Of a stretch of 64,000 nt of DNA, positions 20,172 through 35,100 are shown one piece after another. The notes beneath the pieces are model-generated. The model worked only from the letters and a program-made list of their open reading frames with translations. It ran no database searches and was not told the DNA's origin. Location of the stretch: positions 310,001 through 374,000 of the forward strand of contig CM061109.1 in the NCBI GenBank assembly GCA_030770545.1. Reading direction: 5' to 3'. Source of the stretch: Macropodus opercularis. Its lineage: Eukaryota > Chordata > Actinopteri > Anabantiformes > Osphronemidae. The translations under genes and the position numbers were made by a program. Position 1 is the stretch's first letter, and each line of letters opens with the position of its first letter.

Positions 20172-23100
20172 GTACCGTTGTGCTCGTTCGTCACGTTCGT
20201 AGCTTGTGCTGAGGCTGAGTGTGACTGCTTGCTGCTCTGCAGGTGTCCTCCGGGGCTGAAGCGCCTCGTCTGCTGCGTCCTCGTTCTTGTGAGCCCGGCG
20301 GCAGCGCAGTGGTCAGGTACGAGAGTTAACGACACTTCTGTTGCGCAGTAACTGCGCAAAAGTTACAATTCACGACTTTATCAGGTGGTTCAGCGGGTTA
20401 ACGTTGTCCGTGTGTGAGGCTGCACGTGCTCACTGTGACTGGTTGATCAGTGAGGATGCTCACAGAGCTGGTTTCCAGTGGAGATGCAGATGAGCTGGGT
20501 GAGGATTCAGAGGTCTGAGAGGAAGACGTGGCTTCCGGCTGTTTACAGGTTGTTCTCCAGTCCAAAGTCCGCAGATTCCTCTGCTCTGTGTCTTTGCTCG
20601 GGGGCTTGCAGTGGCCACATCCCTCGGCTGTGACGAGGCTGCTTTCTCTGGCTCCTCTGACAGCTCAACCCGCACAATGTCTTCAGTGTCACTGATCTAA
20701 AGGGCGTTTTCTTGTTCACACAACAGTAATGGCTGAACATTTTACCTTTGAACCCTGGTAACGCTCGATATTTCAGCCAGTCAACGTTGTAGGAGTTGGA
20801 TGCCGTTAATGTTTGAGCAGCCGCCTGCGACCTGATCTGCCCATTTTCACATCAGCGTGTCTGAAGATGAGAAACCTCAAGCAGCTTGGCCTCTTCCGGG
20901 ACGGCTGCCTGTCTGCGTGTGTCCCTGGTGAAAATGTCTGCTGATGGGTGACGTGCTTGAATTAGGTCTGATTAGTTCCCAGTCTCTGGCTGGGTCAGGA
21001 ATCCCTATTGTCATGTGATCTTTGACATGCACGCAGCGTGGTTTTGCCTGAAGGGAGCAGGATGAGGTGGGGGCAGGGGACAGGCTGTAAGGGGACACCC
21101 CGCCGTGTTATTCAATGGATGAATTAAATGCCACATTAAAAATCACAGCTGGTTGTAGGTTTTCTTCCTTGCAGAGCGGAGGCTGAGACAGTAACGACAC
21201 ATTAAAGACACTTAAAGAAAGCAGGCTGTGAACGGAGCCGGTACAAGAGCTTTTATTCTCGTGCGGCGGCACGTTAGCACACACACAGTGGCAGCTCCTT
21301 TGTTCCTGTACTTTTGTCTTCAACTCTGCAATATGTGGTTTCTCACATTGTAGTCAGACAGAATTCATCACTGATTAATGAGTCAACAACTCCTCACACA
21401 ACAGCACTTAAAATGCTGTTTATGTTGAAAACGGACGAATACTGACTCAAAACTCCAGAGCTCGTGTGTTTCTCTTCCAGCAGCTGAAGAAGAGCCTTTC
21501 TCACGCAGGGAGCTCTGTGAGGTCCGATCTTAGGTTCCACCTTTATCTGTGTGTTTCTGTGACATGTTGCAGGGCGAAGCTTCTCTCTGTGTGAGCTCAT
21601 ACATGGTCTAGAGTGACCAGAGGTCTCAGGCACCTCAGCTAGTAGTAGCTGGCTTCATAGAGCCTGGTGGTCACATCCTGCGCTGACTCACCTAATTCAG
21701 CCCATCTGGAGCCTGGAAGCCGTGGAGAGCTGTTTATGCGGACACAGAAAAATATGGCTTTTCAGCTAAACACTGTCTGCGTGAGGCAGCATGTGCACAG
21801 CAAAAGTCCAGGCGAGTGTTTAGTCCACGAGCAGCAGCGTCTAACAACGTGCTACAAACTGTTTAAGAGGCCTGGAGCAGCCTCGGAGAAACGACTGGAC
21901 TCTATAAATGAGGAGCAAATGAGTCATGAAAGCTTCGTGATTGGTTTGTTGTTACTTTGTAGCTGACACACGTCTGTCAGGATAAAGCCAGTTCAACACG
22001 GACCCTTGGTATTTGTTTCCCACAACAGCTGTTACTTTTCTTTTTAGTGCCTCCACTCTTCAGCTGAGCTGTTCTCTCATGTTGTCCCGGTGTCAAAATG
22101 CTGGTTGACAGCAGCAAAGTACAGAGCGACGCTCTAATTACCACGTACGTTCCCAGAGCAGAGCGTTAGGTGGCCGCTCGCGCCGCGCACCCAGCCATCT
22201 CCAGCGCTAATGGCACGCTGAGCGCCCTCTCAGCTCTCATCACCTCTTTCCTGTTTGCGGTGAAACCCTCACTTATTTTCGTGTCTTCCCAGATGCGGTG
22301 GAAGGTGCTTTGCAAATAACACATCTCTGCAGCTTGTGAGTTAGAGTCGGCCTGCTTTAAAAACAAAAGCCACGTGGGACGATGTTTATGTGGTTGGATA
22401 TTGTTAACGCTGGTATTTAACCATCTATGTGGCTTGTGATTAGTCTAAGTGAAACCCCACAGATGAGCTGCAGGCAGGGCAGAGCTGGGCAGCGCCATGT
22501 GCACCACGTGTCCGTGGTCCGTGTTACAGCTCCTCGCCGCGGTCAGTGTGTCGGCGCCGTGGCCTGTAGCCTGTCGCCTGGGCGAACGCTCGTTTCCATG
22601 GCCACCAGGTGCAGATTTTTCCACCACAAAGCCGCTTTTGGCTGCAGCAAGAGAAACCGGATCTGTCTACCTGGCACTTTGTCCCAGGCTCCAGCTTGAG
22701 GGAGGGTTCACTTGTCCTCGCTGACAGCCTGCTCCACACAGCGACGCATGAAACCAGAGACCCTCCTCCGCCCAGTTACGTTCTCCGACCTCTGTGGAAA
22801 TCTATACCGTCGACTTTTCACTCGCCACGATTCGCTGCTGGTTCGGAGGAGCCGAGGCTAAACCCAGGACCGAGCACAGTGTGACTGATGTGACCGCTCT
22901 TAATATAAGCACCACTACACATTGTGTTGTTATAAATGAATAGACCATTCAGCATTTCACGAGGCCCCTCGGAATGCCTTTGTGCATTTCCAACCTCAGT
23001 TGCAGTTATTTCCCTCTTTTGCTCTCCCTGCTTATCTTCTGATTAACTCTCATGACGTGCAGGCCGCTTTTCAAGGCATCCTTGAATTCCACTCATTCAC

Positions 23101-26100
23101 CCATCCTTCAAGAGCTGCCACGTCTCTTTTTTTAACCCCCTCACAAATCTCACACCACGGGGGTGTGAACTGAGGAGAATCCCTTGGGATGGGGAGATTA
23201 CCATCAAGAGCTCCTGTGACAAAAGACGGATTTACCAAGTCCCGTACCTCCGTCCACTGCCTTCCTACAGGGATTCAAGGACTTGTGCCAGTCAAACACT
23301 GAGAGGTGGACTTGACAGGTGTGCTCTGGTATCACACGTACAGGAAAGGCCTGAGTCTGCCCAGGCTTTTGTTTTGCACTGTGCATACATTACTGCTTGG
23401 TGGCATAGTGAGACTAAAGACTGTGGTTGGATCAGCCTGGATTTCTACAAAGCAAATGCATCAGTTGCTAATTGATGTGTGAATCATGAGCTCGCAGACA
23501 ATAAGCGGGTCCCTGTGTTCCCTCGGTTACGGGCCAGGTGGCACCGTGCCATCCGTTGACTGCTGTAGAGAGCAGGAGCACAGGCCAACCACGGCAGGTT
23601 CAATATTTAGAAGTGCAGCTATTGGACGACTGCCGTGCCTTCGCTGGTCCGCTTTGTGACCCAGTAGTTTGGACTTGGCTGCGTAAAAGGTTCTGTGACG
23701 TTAAACGCTGCTGTCGTGAAAATGATCCTAACTCAGCGACCACTATTCAGACCGTGTCAGTTCAGCACGTGGGTTACATGCAATTGCATTCAGCAAAGAA
23801 ATGTAATCTTCAGTCAGCGTGCGACTTACTGCTACGCGTAAAATGGGCTTCACTGAGCAGGAAATCAGATGGAACCTCAAGACCAAAGTCCAAAGAGCCA
23901 GGGTCAACAAAAACAAGCGTAGAGGTGTCGCCATGCTGCGACACTCAGCTGGTGGCGGCAGGCCCGGGTCTCCTAAACAGGCCCGGGTCTCCTGAACAGA
24001 CCCGAGTCTCCTGAACAGACCCGGGTCTCCTAAACAGGCCCGGGTCTCCTGAACAGACCCGGGTCTCCTGAACAGACCCGGGTCTCCTAAACAGGCCCGG
24101 GTCTCCTGAACAAACCCGAGTCTCCTGAACAGGCCCGGGTCTCCTGAACAGACCCGAGTCTCCTGAACAGGCCCGGGTCTCCTAAACAGGCCCGGGTCTC
24201 CTGAACAGGCCCGGGTCTCCTAAACAGACCCGGGTCTCCTGAACAGACCCGGGTCTCTTGAACAGGCCCGGGTCTCCTGAACAAACCCGAGTCTCCTGAA
24301 CAGGCCCGGGTCTCCTGAACAGGCCCGGGTCTCCTGAACAGGCCCGGGTCTCCTGAACAGGCCCGGGTCTCTTGAACAGGCCCGGGTCTCCTGAACAGGC
24401 CCGGGTCTCTTGAACAGGCCCAGGTCTCTTGAACAGGCCCGTGGCCCATGTCGCTCAGTCTGGTGGTTCTTGTGCAGATGAACGTAAGGTCCAGTGCGTG
24501 CCCTGCGGTGGGAGTCACGGGGCATTTGTTTCTGGGCGGAACATCTGGTCAGCGGATCAGATAAAACAGACGAGGGAGCAGCTGGGTTCAGAAGAAATGT
24601 ATTAGATCGCTGTCGTTTCTGGGTCTTCATTCTGCCTGAAAGCAAACATTTCCTGTTGCTGGATAAAGTCTAGATTAAATTTACCGTGGACACAAGCCTT
24701 CGTACTGATACAGAAGGTTATTGTGTCCTCGTTCCAACGTTGGGCATCATTCTTTGAATACTTTCAGTTTCCGTGTAGGTGGTTCAGTGAGTTCACTCGT
24801 TTGGTATCAGAGCTGACCAAAGCCCCGTCACGTGGATTAGATGCCTTTGCTTAAGCTGAAACGGAGGAGGACCATGGCCTGTGGGCTGTCTCTGCTTGGG
24901 GACCAGTGCCACTCTAGTCTGGCCTGGACTAATTGAGGTCGCTGATATTGTCTAGTTGATGAAAGCCCTCTTTGTCCCACTTGGCCTCTCATCTACTGTA
25001 TCTCCCAGGCCTCTGAAATCACTGTAGGCATAATGTCAGTTCCAGCTATTGTCTCCCTTCATTCCAGAGTCTTAGAGGCAGCCATGTTTCACTGGAGGCT
25101 GTTTGAAGGTGAGGCGTAGGTGCAGAATTGTAGATAAGCTGAGACAGTTTTTCTCGGGTGACGTAGGGGATCATCTGCAGAAAGGTCAGAAGTCTGTGTT
25201 TCTCATTAGACTTTGCAAATGAGCAATTATGGGAGCTCAGGAACAAGAATGGACACGAGCGGCTTCTCTCGCTTATGCACACAGAAGACTCAGATGTAGT
25301 CATGGTGGCAGCTTTAGTAAATAACGTTTGATGAGTGAATCCTGCATAAATCCATGCTTTGTTTGTGTTTTCATGTGAGGCTCTTCGGTCTTACTCATCG
25401 TTTCCAAATGACGAAAGGCTCCACTCAGCTCATTTCCACCTCTCTAACCGTCTATGGCCTCATGCAGGAGGGTGAGACACAGCGGAGCTAATGCTCGTCT
25501 TTTCCAGCGGGGAGATGAATGCTGGTGTGCAGAGTCTCTGCTCTTTGGCCAGCATTTTAGCTGCCTAGTGACTCGTAGGCCTGTGGAGGCAGGTAGAGCG
25601 GCTGCCTTCACAGGAAATATAATGAAGTATAAAAAAGAAAAACCGCTGAGTAAGGAAGTCAGGGATGAAAATATTTTCATATCAAAGCTGTATCTACGAG
25701 GCACTAAAGGCTCTAATCAGAGCTTTAAATTACAGCCAGTAGTGGTTTTATCTCTAATCTTGGCTGCATTAAGACGTCGTTCCGTCGTCTTCACTTACAA
25801 CGACTGATCTGCAACTATCACACATGACCTGATGGAAAACTCCAGCCTGCTTGTCTTTTAATTTGAAATGACTTGAGCAATCGGTGTGTAAGCACAGGCT
25901 GAGACATGGACAGGGTTCGGTCTGAGACCAGCATGTTCCAGCCAAGTTGGTGCGTCTTCCAGGGGAATGTAACATAGTTTCCTCTGCATCAAGGTTGTTT
26001 GATGGTCAGTCAGTCAATCGTTGTGTGAGAGGCAGGAGAATCTGAAGAATGCCCGTGGCCTTGGAATGTGTCCGCGGACAGAGGCAGGCCTCATCATTAG

Positions 26101-29100
26101 ATATGAGCCTGTCATGGAACGAGGCTGTAATGTACCAACACGCAGCAGCAAGACATTCTGGCTATTTCTCACTCCCTGCACTGCAGATCACATCCAGTGC
26201 AAACTCAGCACTTTGGCTGCTTCACAATACAAGCCCCCAAGCAAATAGATGTGATTATGGCATGTGTGGTTAAAAGCGTCTCGTAATATGCCAACATAAC
26301 GCTGATCTTTCCTCTGGGTGTTTGTTGGAGCTAGAGGAAGCTGCGCAGTGGCCTGAGGGAACGTCTGCTCCTTGATTTAGGTTTGAAGTCTGACTGCACA
26401 GGTAGTTGTGTAGTTGTGCTGTGAAGAATCAGCCGAGACACTATTATTGTGATTATCTGACCTGATTGCCTTGTAGTTTTTACGGAAGGCCGTGGCCCGG
26501 GCAGACCACTCCCTTGATGGTATGTTTGGCAGAGTTTCTGTTTGAACAAAATGGGATGCAAAGCTGCTTTGAAAATGGGTCAAGTGGGAAGATTAGAGAG
26601 CTCTGGGACACAATGCGTGAACCCAGTGATCTATGGCTTGGACTCCCATTAGAGGTTAAACCTACGGAGGGTCCGTCCACCAGTCGCAGCAGTTGCCGTA
26701 CGCGCTGTGTTGGAAACGTTGTCTTGAGGTCTTTGTTGTCTTAGCTGCTGAACGCTGGCGTGTCTTTGCGAGTCCACCGTCACATTGTAGCTTTATGCAG
26801 TCAGAAAAGAATCTGTGTTTTATCTGTGAACGCTGAAGCTGAGTGATGGAGGCGATGCATAAGTGAAGGTAACCTTTGGGCAAACATTTTGAAGGGATAA
26901 AATGTGGATAATTAAGTTGATTTATTTCTGACACCTGATACAGAACTGACCCCATCACATTCACAACTCTGGGAACTGGAGCAACCTGTTGAAACTTGTA
27001 CTTTCTGTTATTGTAATTTATGTGTTGATTTCTCCGAGTCAGTCCAGACAAGACTTCACCGAGTCTGGGAAAAACAGTTTGTACCACTGCACGGTCAGAT
27101 GTGTCTTCCCTCCTTAGCCCGAGGGCCGGTTCCCCACACCCAGCCCTGCCTCAGGCTCCTGCCTCAGGGCTGCTGAGGTGTGTCCGGGAGGGGGGGGGTC
27201 CTGCTTCGAGAGCCTGGCTGCTTTCCAACACTGTAATACATCAGTGGAAATTCACAATGGGGTGAAAAGTACACCAGCAGCAAATGAGTCCTTGATAAAC
27301 TGAGCCGACGGCCGCACAGGTTGAGTGTGTTGAGGATGTGCTGGCTCACATCGGGTGCGGATTAGCCTCCTCTTCCTGCCTCACGGGCAGCGTGACTCAG
27401 ACGCCGCCTCATCTGCAGTGGCCTCGGCTGCTGCCCAGACATCATCATCGTGGCACAAACAGCTTCAAAGCTGGTGAACGCTCTTCACGTGAAGTGACCG
27501 AGACATGACATGTGAGCTGCATGTTTGGCAGGAAAGAGGAAGCGAGGCCACACGCACACACACATCTTCTCCTCGTTCTACTGTTGCTGATGTTAAGCAG
27601 CAGGTGTGTGGAGTGTGTGTGTTCTCACCCGTTGTCTCAGCTCTGAAGTATTTTATCTGCTCCTTCAGTCCGAGGGGCTGAAGTGAGGGGTGACGCTGCT
27701 TTCTCTGCCTGAGGCACACACACGCTGACGTCTCCTTGGTGAATAGTCACGGCTTGTGGAGAATTCCTCAGAGCAGACAATAGGCAGACATCCTCTCTTG
27801 ACTTCCCACCATCCCGAGGAAGAACACAGGACTCTGCGTTCTGTGGCCCGTCTCATCCAGGCTGGAGGGAGGCAACACCAAACCAAAATGTGCTGGAACT
27901 GTTATCTCCTTCTGGAGGCTGCACTCAGCTCAGCGATGCTCTGATTTGTTTGATGGCAGAACGCTAACATGCCAGCATGACGAACGCATGAGTAGCAGAT
28001 GGAATAGTTTCCATTTGCTAATTGACCCAGAATGTTTGGTCATAAAACCAGTTGTGGTGAAGCCTTTGGCTGGAGAAACTAGAAGTGAGGACAGGGAGTG
28101 AGACAGTGGCTGAGGTGGACTGTTCCTGGTGGTAATGTGAGCCAGAGCACAGGGACAATGTAACTGTGTGTGAAGTGGTGACGGTTCTCTCGCTGTGGGG
28201 ACCCAGCGCCGCTGAAAGACGCACGGATCTGAGGGAGGAACCGACCCGGGCTGCTCATCGCCGTGTTTGTGGCTCTGTGGTTCTGGGTTTGCCCACTGAG
28301 TTCTGTCGAACGTTTGATGTCTGCGGATGGAAGGATGTGGCCCTTTGTCTACAAGGACACGTTTAAGTGCTGTCCACACCCTCCACCCTTGTCGTAAAAG
28401 TTAACAGACGAGTCTTTAGGTAGATTAGGTGAACAAACGTACGTATGTTTCCAAGGCTCCGGGTTCAGTGTGTCTCCAGAACAGCCCACGTATTTGTTTG
28501 TTAAATTCAAAGCCTCTCTGACTTTAGAACTGTAGAACATACGTTTGGGCTCAACCAGGCTCCAAAGACCTGAAGTACCTGCAAACATCATGAGGATGAG
28601 CTCCAGCTCTGGCTCTGTAGACGTTCTGCTTGGACCAGTCGGCTGCTGTGAAATGATCCGAGGCCTCTTCGCTTCCCATCTGTTCTTAGTTCAGTAAATA
28701 AGCCACATGCTGAGCAGCACTGGAGGCACCAGACGACTTCAGGCCACTCCAGGACATTTCGCTGTTCAAACACAAGCACTTTCTGGATGAACTGTAATAA
28801 ACTAAGCTACAGCGTGTGTCGTGTAGCAAAGCCTGCACTTAATGAAAGAACAATGAATTCATTAAGATCATCAATCATCTGCAGCCTTTCAGGGAAGTGA
28901 CCTGTTCCAAGCCCGAGGCCCTAGAGGAGCCCACGGCGGAACAGCTCCTACGCCAGCACATGGATTCCTGACTAATGCCTCCTGCAAATGTTAAATCACA
29001 TGTGGTTTGGAAACACCTCCACCTTCCCCCTCTCCCAAATACCTCAGATGTCATTTAAACAGTTGCTCCATCCAGTGACTCTCCTTCCTTTCATTCTCAT

Positions 29101-32100
29101 CTCGCCGTGTCTGAAATGCAGGGTTGTGCTTATCGAGCAGACAGATAAGAGTCCGAGTCTGGGCTGTAGGTGGCGGAAGCCTCTGCCCTCTCTCACTGGC
29201 CACACAAAGCCGAAGCCCCGGGGCCACGCTGCTGGTGAGCGTCCTCCTTTCTCATGCAGCGTTTTGGTGAAGCAAAGCCTGAACCAACATGATTGGAATG
29301 CTTTTTCTCCTTTGTTCCCTTTTTTGTAGGAAGGCTTTTGTTCTGATGGGATAATTTAAGTAGGAATGTTTTCACTTTGGGCTTTGGAGCCGGGTGGGGG
29401 CTGTTTAGGGTTGTGACAGAAGATTGAATAGATGGACACAGCAGAAAAAGCTTTGTTGGTGTCTCTCTGGTGGTTGTTGTTTCCCTCCTTTCTTTCATTA
29501 GAATCACAGAATCTGGCCGCTTTTCTTCAGTGTTTGCTCGGTTTGCTCGGCGTCTAAACAACGTGTTGCTGTGCGGGCAGTCGATCTGCAGCTCGTTCAC
29601 TTCTAAAGGAACAAGTCAGAGTTTGTAATATTACTACTAATAGAAAGCTGAACGAAGCAGCACAGACGTAGTGAAAGTTAGAGCAAAGACTAAACGCGTT
29701 CTCGCGTGGGCAGGAGCAGCTCTGATCACCACCTCAGATGCCTTCCTGTAGTTTGTTCTTCCTTTTGGTCGAAGCTTTACATGCTACTCTACAGTGCGTT
29801 AGCAGAACTGCAGGCATGATGACGGGAAGAGTCAGGCCCCCGGTCGGCCCTGGATGTGCGGGTCCCAGATGTAATGAACTTGGGCGTTGGTCACTGTGGT
29901 TCACGTGCAGCCTACCAGGCTACGTTACCTTGAATTACACGTTTATCCAGCTCACGTCAGGCTGTTTGGAGGCTGGTGGGAGTAAATGAGTCCAGCAGAT
30001 GTATCAGATAAAACTGTCCTGGGCGCTGTAGCTCCTGCCTCCAGCTGCTCTGCTCCTCCTCGGCAGCGTCTACTGCTTCTCTCTGCAGCCTGTCGTTTAG
30101 CGGAAGAGCAGCAGAACGTTAGCGCCACTGGGCCGTAGGCAGGCAGCAGCTGGCGGAGGTGATGTTAGCTCTTTCATGCGAGTCAACTGCTGCAGTGAGA
30201 CGAGACTGAGGCCAGAGCTGTGGAGGCGGCGAGTCCTGTCCACAGCAGGGCCAGAGACGAGATGCAGACACAAAACCCAGTGTCATCACACCGTGGGCAT
30301 CTGGGAGGAACATGAGTCACTGCAGACGTGCTGTCCCGTACACGCAGGCCCGGGAGACGGAGAACACGGTACCATCACCCTGGGACAGTGCTCATCACCT
30401 GGTGTCTGGTGGTGTCATGGGGGCCCATGCACGTGTTCCTTCCTCCAGGCAGTCGCTTGGTGCTACAGCGTAGCCCCTTCATGACTCGCTGCACCACCTG
30501 TTAAATGTGAGAAGGCCACGTTTCCAAACCTTAGAGCAGCAGGAACCACTTGTTGTCAGGCCCAGCACGCTGCCGCAGGGAAACTGAGCATCTGAACAAA
30601 ATCAGTTTCTGATCATTAAAAAAGCTTTTATATTATTTCTATTGCTGGACTTAAAGATGGAGCCATTTGTAAAGAATGACTTTGATAGTGATCAGATTTA
30701 TGTTGCACATATTTCATTCAGTGGACAAGACGCTTGCTACGCGCAGGAATGCTTTGTGGACACTTAGTCTAGAAATGACGTCCTTCCCTTGGCACGGACG
30801 CACAGAAGGCCCTCGAACGGCCGCGCTCCCAGGACCTCTCCATGTCTCCATGCACGCTCTGCTCCTTTGGGGATTCTGGAAGCGATCCGTCCAGCGATCC
30901 GTCCAGCGATCCGTCCAGCGATCCGTCCAGCGCTTGGCGACCACGCGGTGGAAACGTGCAGTGTCCTCGCTGGAACACCTGGGGTCAGAGTCAGTGGCTC
31001 TGGGGCCGGTGTGTTTGGCCCGTTTGGAAAGAGATGCCTGGATTTCCCCTTCTTCTGCTGGAGAAAGTTCCACTTCACCTCTGCCTGAAGTGAGTCACAG
31101 AGCAAAGTTGGTTTATTTAGCATGAGTCAGCCAGTGTCTCAGCCTGTTCTAGTCCGTAATGAACCCAGAACGCTTGGTTCTGAATGTTCTGCTGCCTGCT
31201 CTAATCTGTGGGTGTAGCACATGTCGTAGTGTGATTCTGACACCACTCACATGTTTTACACAAGGCAGCTTTGTAAAATACACAAAGCCGTGCTTTGACT
31301 CTTGTAGTGTGCGATAATTACACAGCCACAAAAGGCGGTTTGATCTAAGAAACTCCTGTAAATTCATGTCCCGGCGCATCACCGTCTCCGTCTGTTCCTG
31401 GCAAAGGGATGATAGGTTTGCACTGAAGCCAACTTTACCAGCCTGTGTGCCAGTGTGGCGTTTACTGCCACATTAAAGGAGCAGCAGTGGGAGCCAGGCC
31501 AAGCCTCTCCACGTGTTCCACAGGAAATTCCCCCAGTATGTGGGCAGACAGTGAAACGCTGAGTCCTTCCCACATACATCCAACGAGGCCACAACGCTGC
31601 TGTCGGAGGCTTGTCGTGCCAAACAAACACGCAACCTTTCTCCTGTTCACACGGCTCCTTAGCCGGTTCCTTAGCTCGGACTCACGTACCTGTTTCACCA
31701 TTCTCTAAATTCCCAGCTCAGTGCTGATTAGAGAGACATGCCAGAACAAAACAGCACAGTATACTGGAGGTGCATATTTGTATCGTCTAATCCTGCACCT
31801 AATCCAGATTATTGCCAGACTGAAGCATTAATCCTCATTTAAAGCTACGAGGCTACAGGGGAACGTGAACTTTACTGGTTCGTCCCCGGGCTCTAGACTG
31901 GACCGAGTCAAACCGTTTCTTTTCTCATAGCTGATGTGGGAAAGAAATGTGCACACGACTGAATCCTCTGGAGGAACAAGGAGTGTAAACTGGATATGAG
32001 CACAGGCATGTCGCAGAATAGCAAACACACAAAACAAAACGGATCGATGGTTCTGACCACCCACTGCATCCTAACCTCAGCGTCGGCTTCCATCTCAACA

Positions 32101-35100
32101 TTGTGTCATGTTTGTGGAGGACGCTGCCGTCGATCAGGTGGCTGCTGGTCTCTAGTCCGTGGTTGTATCTGTGTCCGTGTAGCAGCCAATCTGTTATTTG
32201 TGTCAGATCATTTTCTTAAGTACGGCTTTGTTGGAATGTGACATTTTTTATGAGGTGACAAAATACGGCTGAAATTGGAGCCTTCAGCATCTTTCATGTG
32301 TCAGATGTGTGAGGAAGGAAAAGTTTCGACTTGCTGCGGCTTCGACTGTAGACTCACAGGCAAACACCTGGTTGTGCAGCTCCACCGTCTCAGGCCGACC
32401 CGTCATCAGTTTGTTTTCTGATAAATGGAAACATTATCCGCTAAAGGCTGTGTGTGCACCACTCATATTGCTGGGAAGCCATTTGTTCACGTCCCAGTTT
32501 CTTTCTTGGCCTGAGTGAATAGGACGACGCCTGTTTTGGTGGGTTTCAGACTCTGGTGCAGTAAATGTGTAGCTAACCTGTGTGGGACATGTTAAACTCA
32601 CTGACCCTCCAACCCTGCCCACGTTAGACAAGCGGCGGCTGGATTCCACGTGTGGGAGGGTCCCTCTCCGTTCTCTCCAGGTCGGCAAAGAAAGTCAATG
32701 ATTTGTCAGAACAGGATGACTCATTACTTCAAGCTCAGCTAAAGACCTGATGGGCTGCGACGTCCGCTTTCAAGGATTTTATACAAGTTCTCAAATTTGT
32801 CTGACACTTCAGAACAAACTTTAGTTGTAGCAGCAAAGTCTGGTTTCAGGCACAGAAGAAGCAGGACTGCGCCTGGTTTCATTAAGGAGGCTGTTAAATA
32901 CTTGTGCATGTGGTGACTGCAGAGAAAGGTGCTGGAACCGTTCACATCTACTGCCTCTCGTGAGCCCACAGCAGCCCCTGAGCAGCATGTGTCCCTGAGA
33001 CGACTGTAACAGTCCATACGCCTGGACGCGTGCTTCTTAAACCTCCAAGGTCCCGTCAGCACGTGTTTCTCTTTGTGCTGTGCCCGCGCAGACGTGTTGA
33101 GAGTTCTGCTCTCCTTAGCGTGTGTGATGAAACGGAGCAGCTTGTAAAGACTTCATTATCGTTTCATGCTGCATCACGGTTAGCTCTGCTCATGCACCTT
33201 TTCTGCTGACAGGCCTGTTTGATTTTCCACAGGTGCGTTTTTGTTGCGAGAGCAGCTGTTGACTATGTGAAAGAGAAGCTAGTTTTTCAATTACTGTGGT
33301 CGTTTAACGCCTGTTAACTTCCTTATGATAAAATACTTCAAGCCTGAAACGAACAGCTTCAGACCTGCTTCAGTTCTAGTGTTTTAGAACAGACAACTGA
33401 GGCACAGCTGCACGATGAGGTAATACCTGCTGGCGCGGCTTGGGGACAGTAGAGGGAGCTGTTTCCCCACATCAGCCATGCGGACTGGGTCTATGCAGCG
33501 GACCTTCCAAGCTGCTTCACACATCATGAGCTGCCTCTTATTATCCTGAGGGCTCCGCAGGGGAAATGCTCGTACGACACGTTAGCAGAGAAACACCCTC
33601 AGCCTTCATCCTCTGAACCACGTCCTAGTAAGGGATGTCCATCGAGGGAACCGGGTCCTTCTTGGTGTGAGGCATCCTAGCACTGTTGATGCACAGTCAG
33701 TACAAGATGGAAGTTGCGGAACCTCCTCAGGGAGTCTGCATTCATGGGCACGTTGCTTTATGTGGAGTGTCTTGACGCGTACGGCGGGAGGAAGCCGAAT
33801 CCTGTAGCCTTTAATTGAGATAACGCCTCCTGGGCACCGTGGGCCACTTTAGATGCTTCCACATGATCTGACTTGATGTGCACTAATTACTGGAGTCATC
33901 ACACTAACAAGAAAACCCCAAACAGCCACACTGAGATATTTGAAGGATGAGTGCGTGGCTGATGTTCCAGGTTGTAACATCACCTTAAAAAGCACAAAGC
34001 ACATCAGCTGCTTTCACATAGACCCAGTTCACGTCCAGGGTCAGGGAACAAGAGGAGACTCAGGATGAATGTGAATGTGGCTTTAAGGTCATTTATCTGC
34101 ACACCAGCGGACAATGCGGGAATCGTTTGATCTCGTCCGGTGCTGGCGGAGAAGACGACATCTCGTCAAAGCCCTGAACGCGTCTGTTCTGGGTCTGGCC
34201 TCTTCTGAGACTGTAGCTGTTACAGCACCGCAGGCTGCGTATCCCCCTGTTGTCATGGAATGCGTCTCATTCAGTGACGGCCAAACTGTTGGTTCCTGCC
34301 CGGGCAGGACTGTGGAAGCCCTGCAGGGCTCTGTCTGTCTGACTGTCTCTCCACTCAGTGGAAACGGGACAATGCGGCTTGTAGCTGTCTTTCAGCATCT
34401 GCTTCATTATATTGGTGATGGGTTCTGACGACGCTGTGCTCACTTTGCAGACCGTTGTGCTGTAGCTCCAGTTTCTCACTGAGAGAAAATCAAAGTAGAA
34501 GGGGAAGCTTCCATCCCAAGTGCAGTTAATACTTTAGATTCATAACTAGAGCTGGGACTGAATGTTTCACTTCTGCCACAACAGTTGGTGTCTGCTGCGC
34601 AAAGGAAAGAATTTACGATGCAACATGCTCCCTCAGGCCACTGCTGCTCGGTGATGAATCGCTGTTCGTGGGAAGGAGGACCTTCCCCTTCTGATCTGAT
34701 AGCCGTGACCTTGTGACCTCTTCCCTCCACCTCTGCTCCTCTGGCCCACACTCACCGACACTGCCGTCGTTGGGCTTGTGAAGCCGCTCACTGTGCTGCC
34801 GCTCGTGTCTCGTGACTTAAACTTGTTTTCTTTCTTTGCGGCCGTACGCACCAAACCTCTGCTGGTGTGGTCTGAACAGGCCAGTGTTTGCTCGCAGGGA
34901 GCAGAGTTGGCGTCTGCGTATTAGACCAACACAGGTTCTCAGCTGGCTTTGAATTGGCTTGAAAGACCCTCGGAGCAGTCCCTGTGATTCCCGCTGTGTT
35001 GAAACACGCAGCTCTGTTTTTGCAAAGCTGCTCAGACGACGGAGTCGTAGCACGTTTTGTTTCTGAACGTGATATATCTTTACACTGCTGCTCGGCTGTG

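Noticed and set aside
20106..20351. Unspliced 81-codon frame covering the short-form signal peptide
   Set aside because: It begins with GTG, not ATG. The frame makes sense only through the 71-bp intron from ATG 20,167.
24087..24645. Minus-strand frames with repeated GPVQETRACSGD-type text
   Set aside because: Product of the 19-bp minisatellite; the same words appear in overlapping frames.
28800..28930. AT-rich block with ATCAATCA and ACAATG words that could be a conserved enhancer
   Set aside because: Motif matches this short are expected by chance, and conservation cannot be assessed from one sequence.
30676..31125. Overlapping frames of 119-149 codons around 30.7-31.1 kb
   Set aside because: They overlap on both strands around a 12-bp tandem repeat, resemble no family and have no splice-compatible partner.
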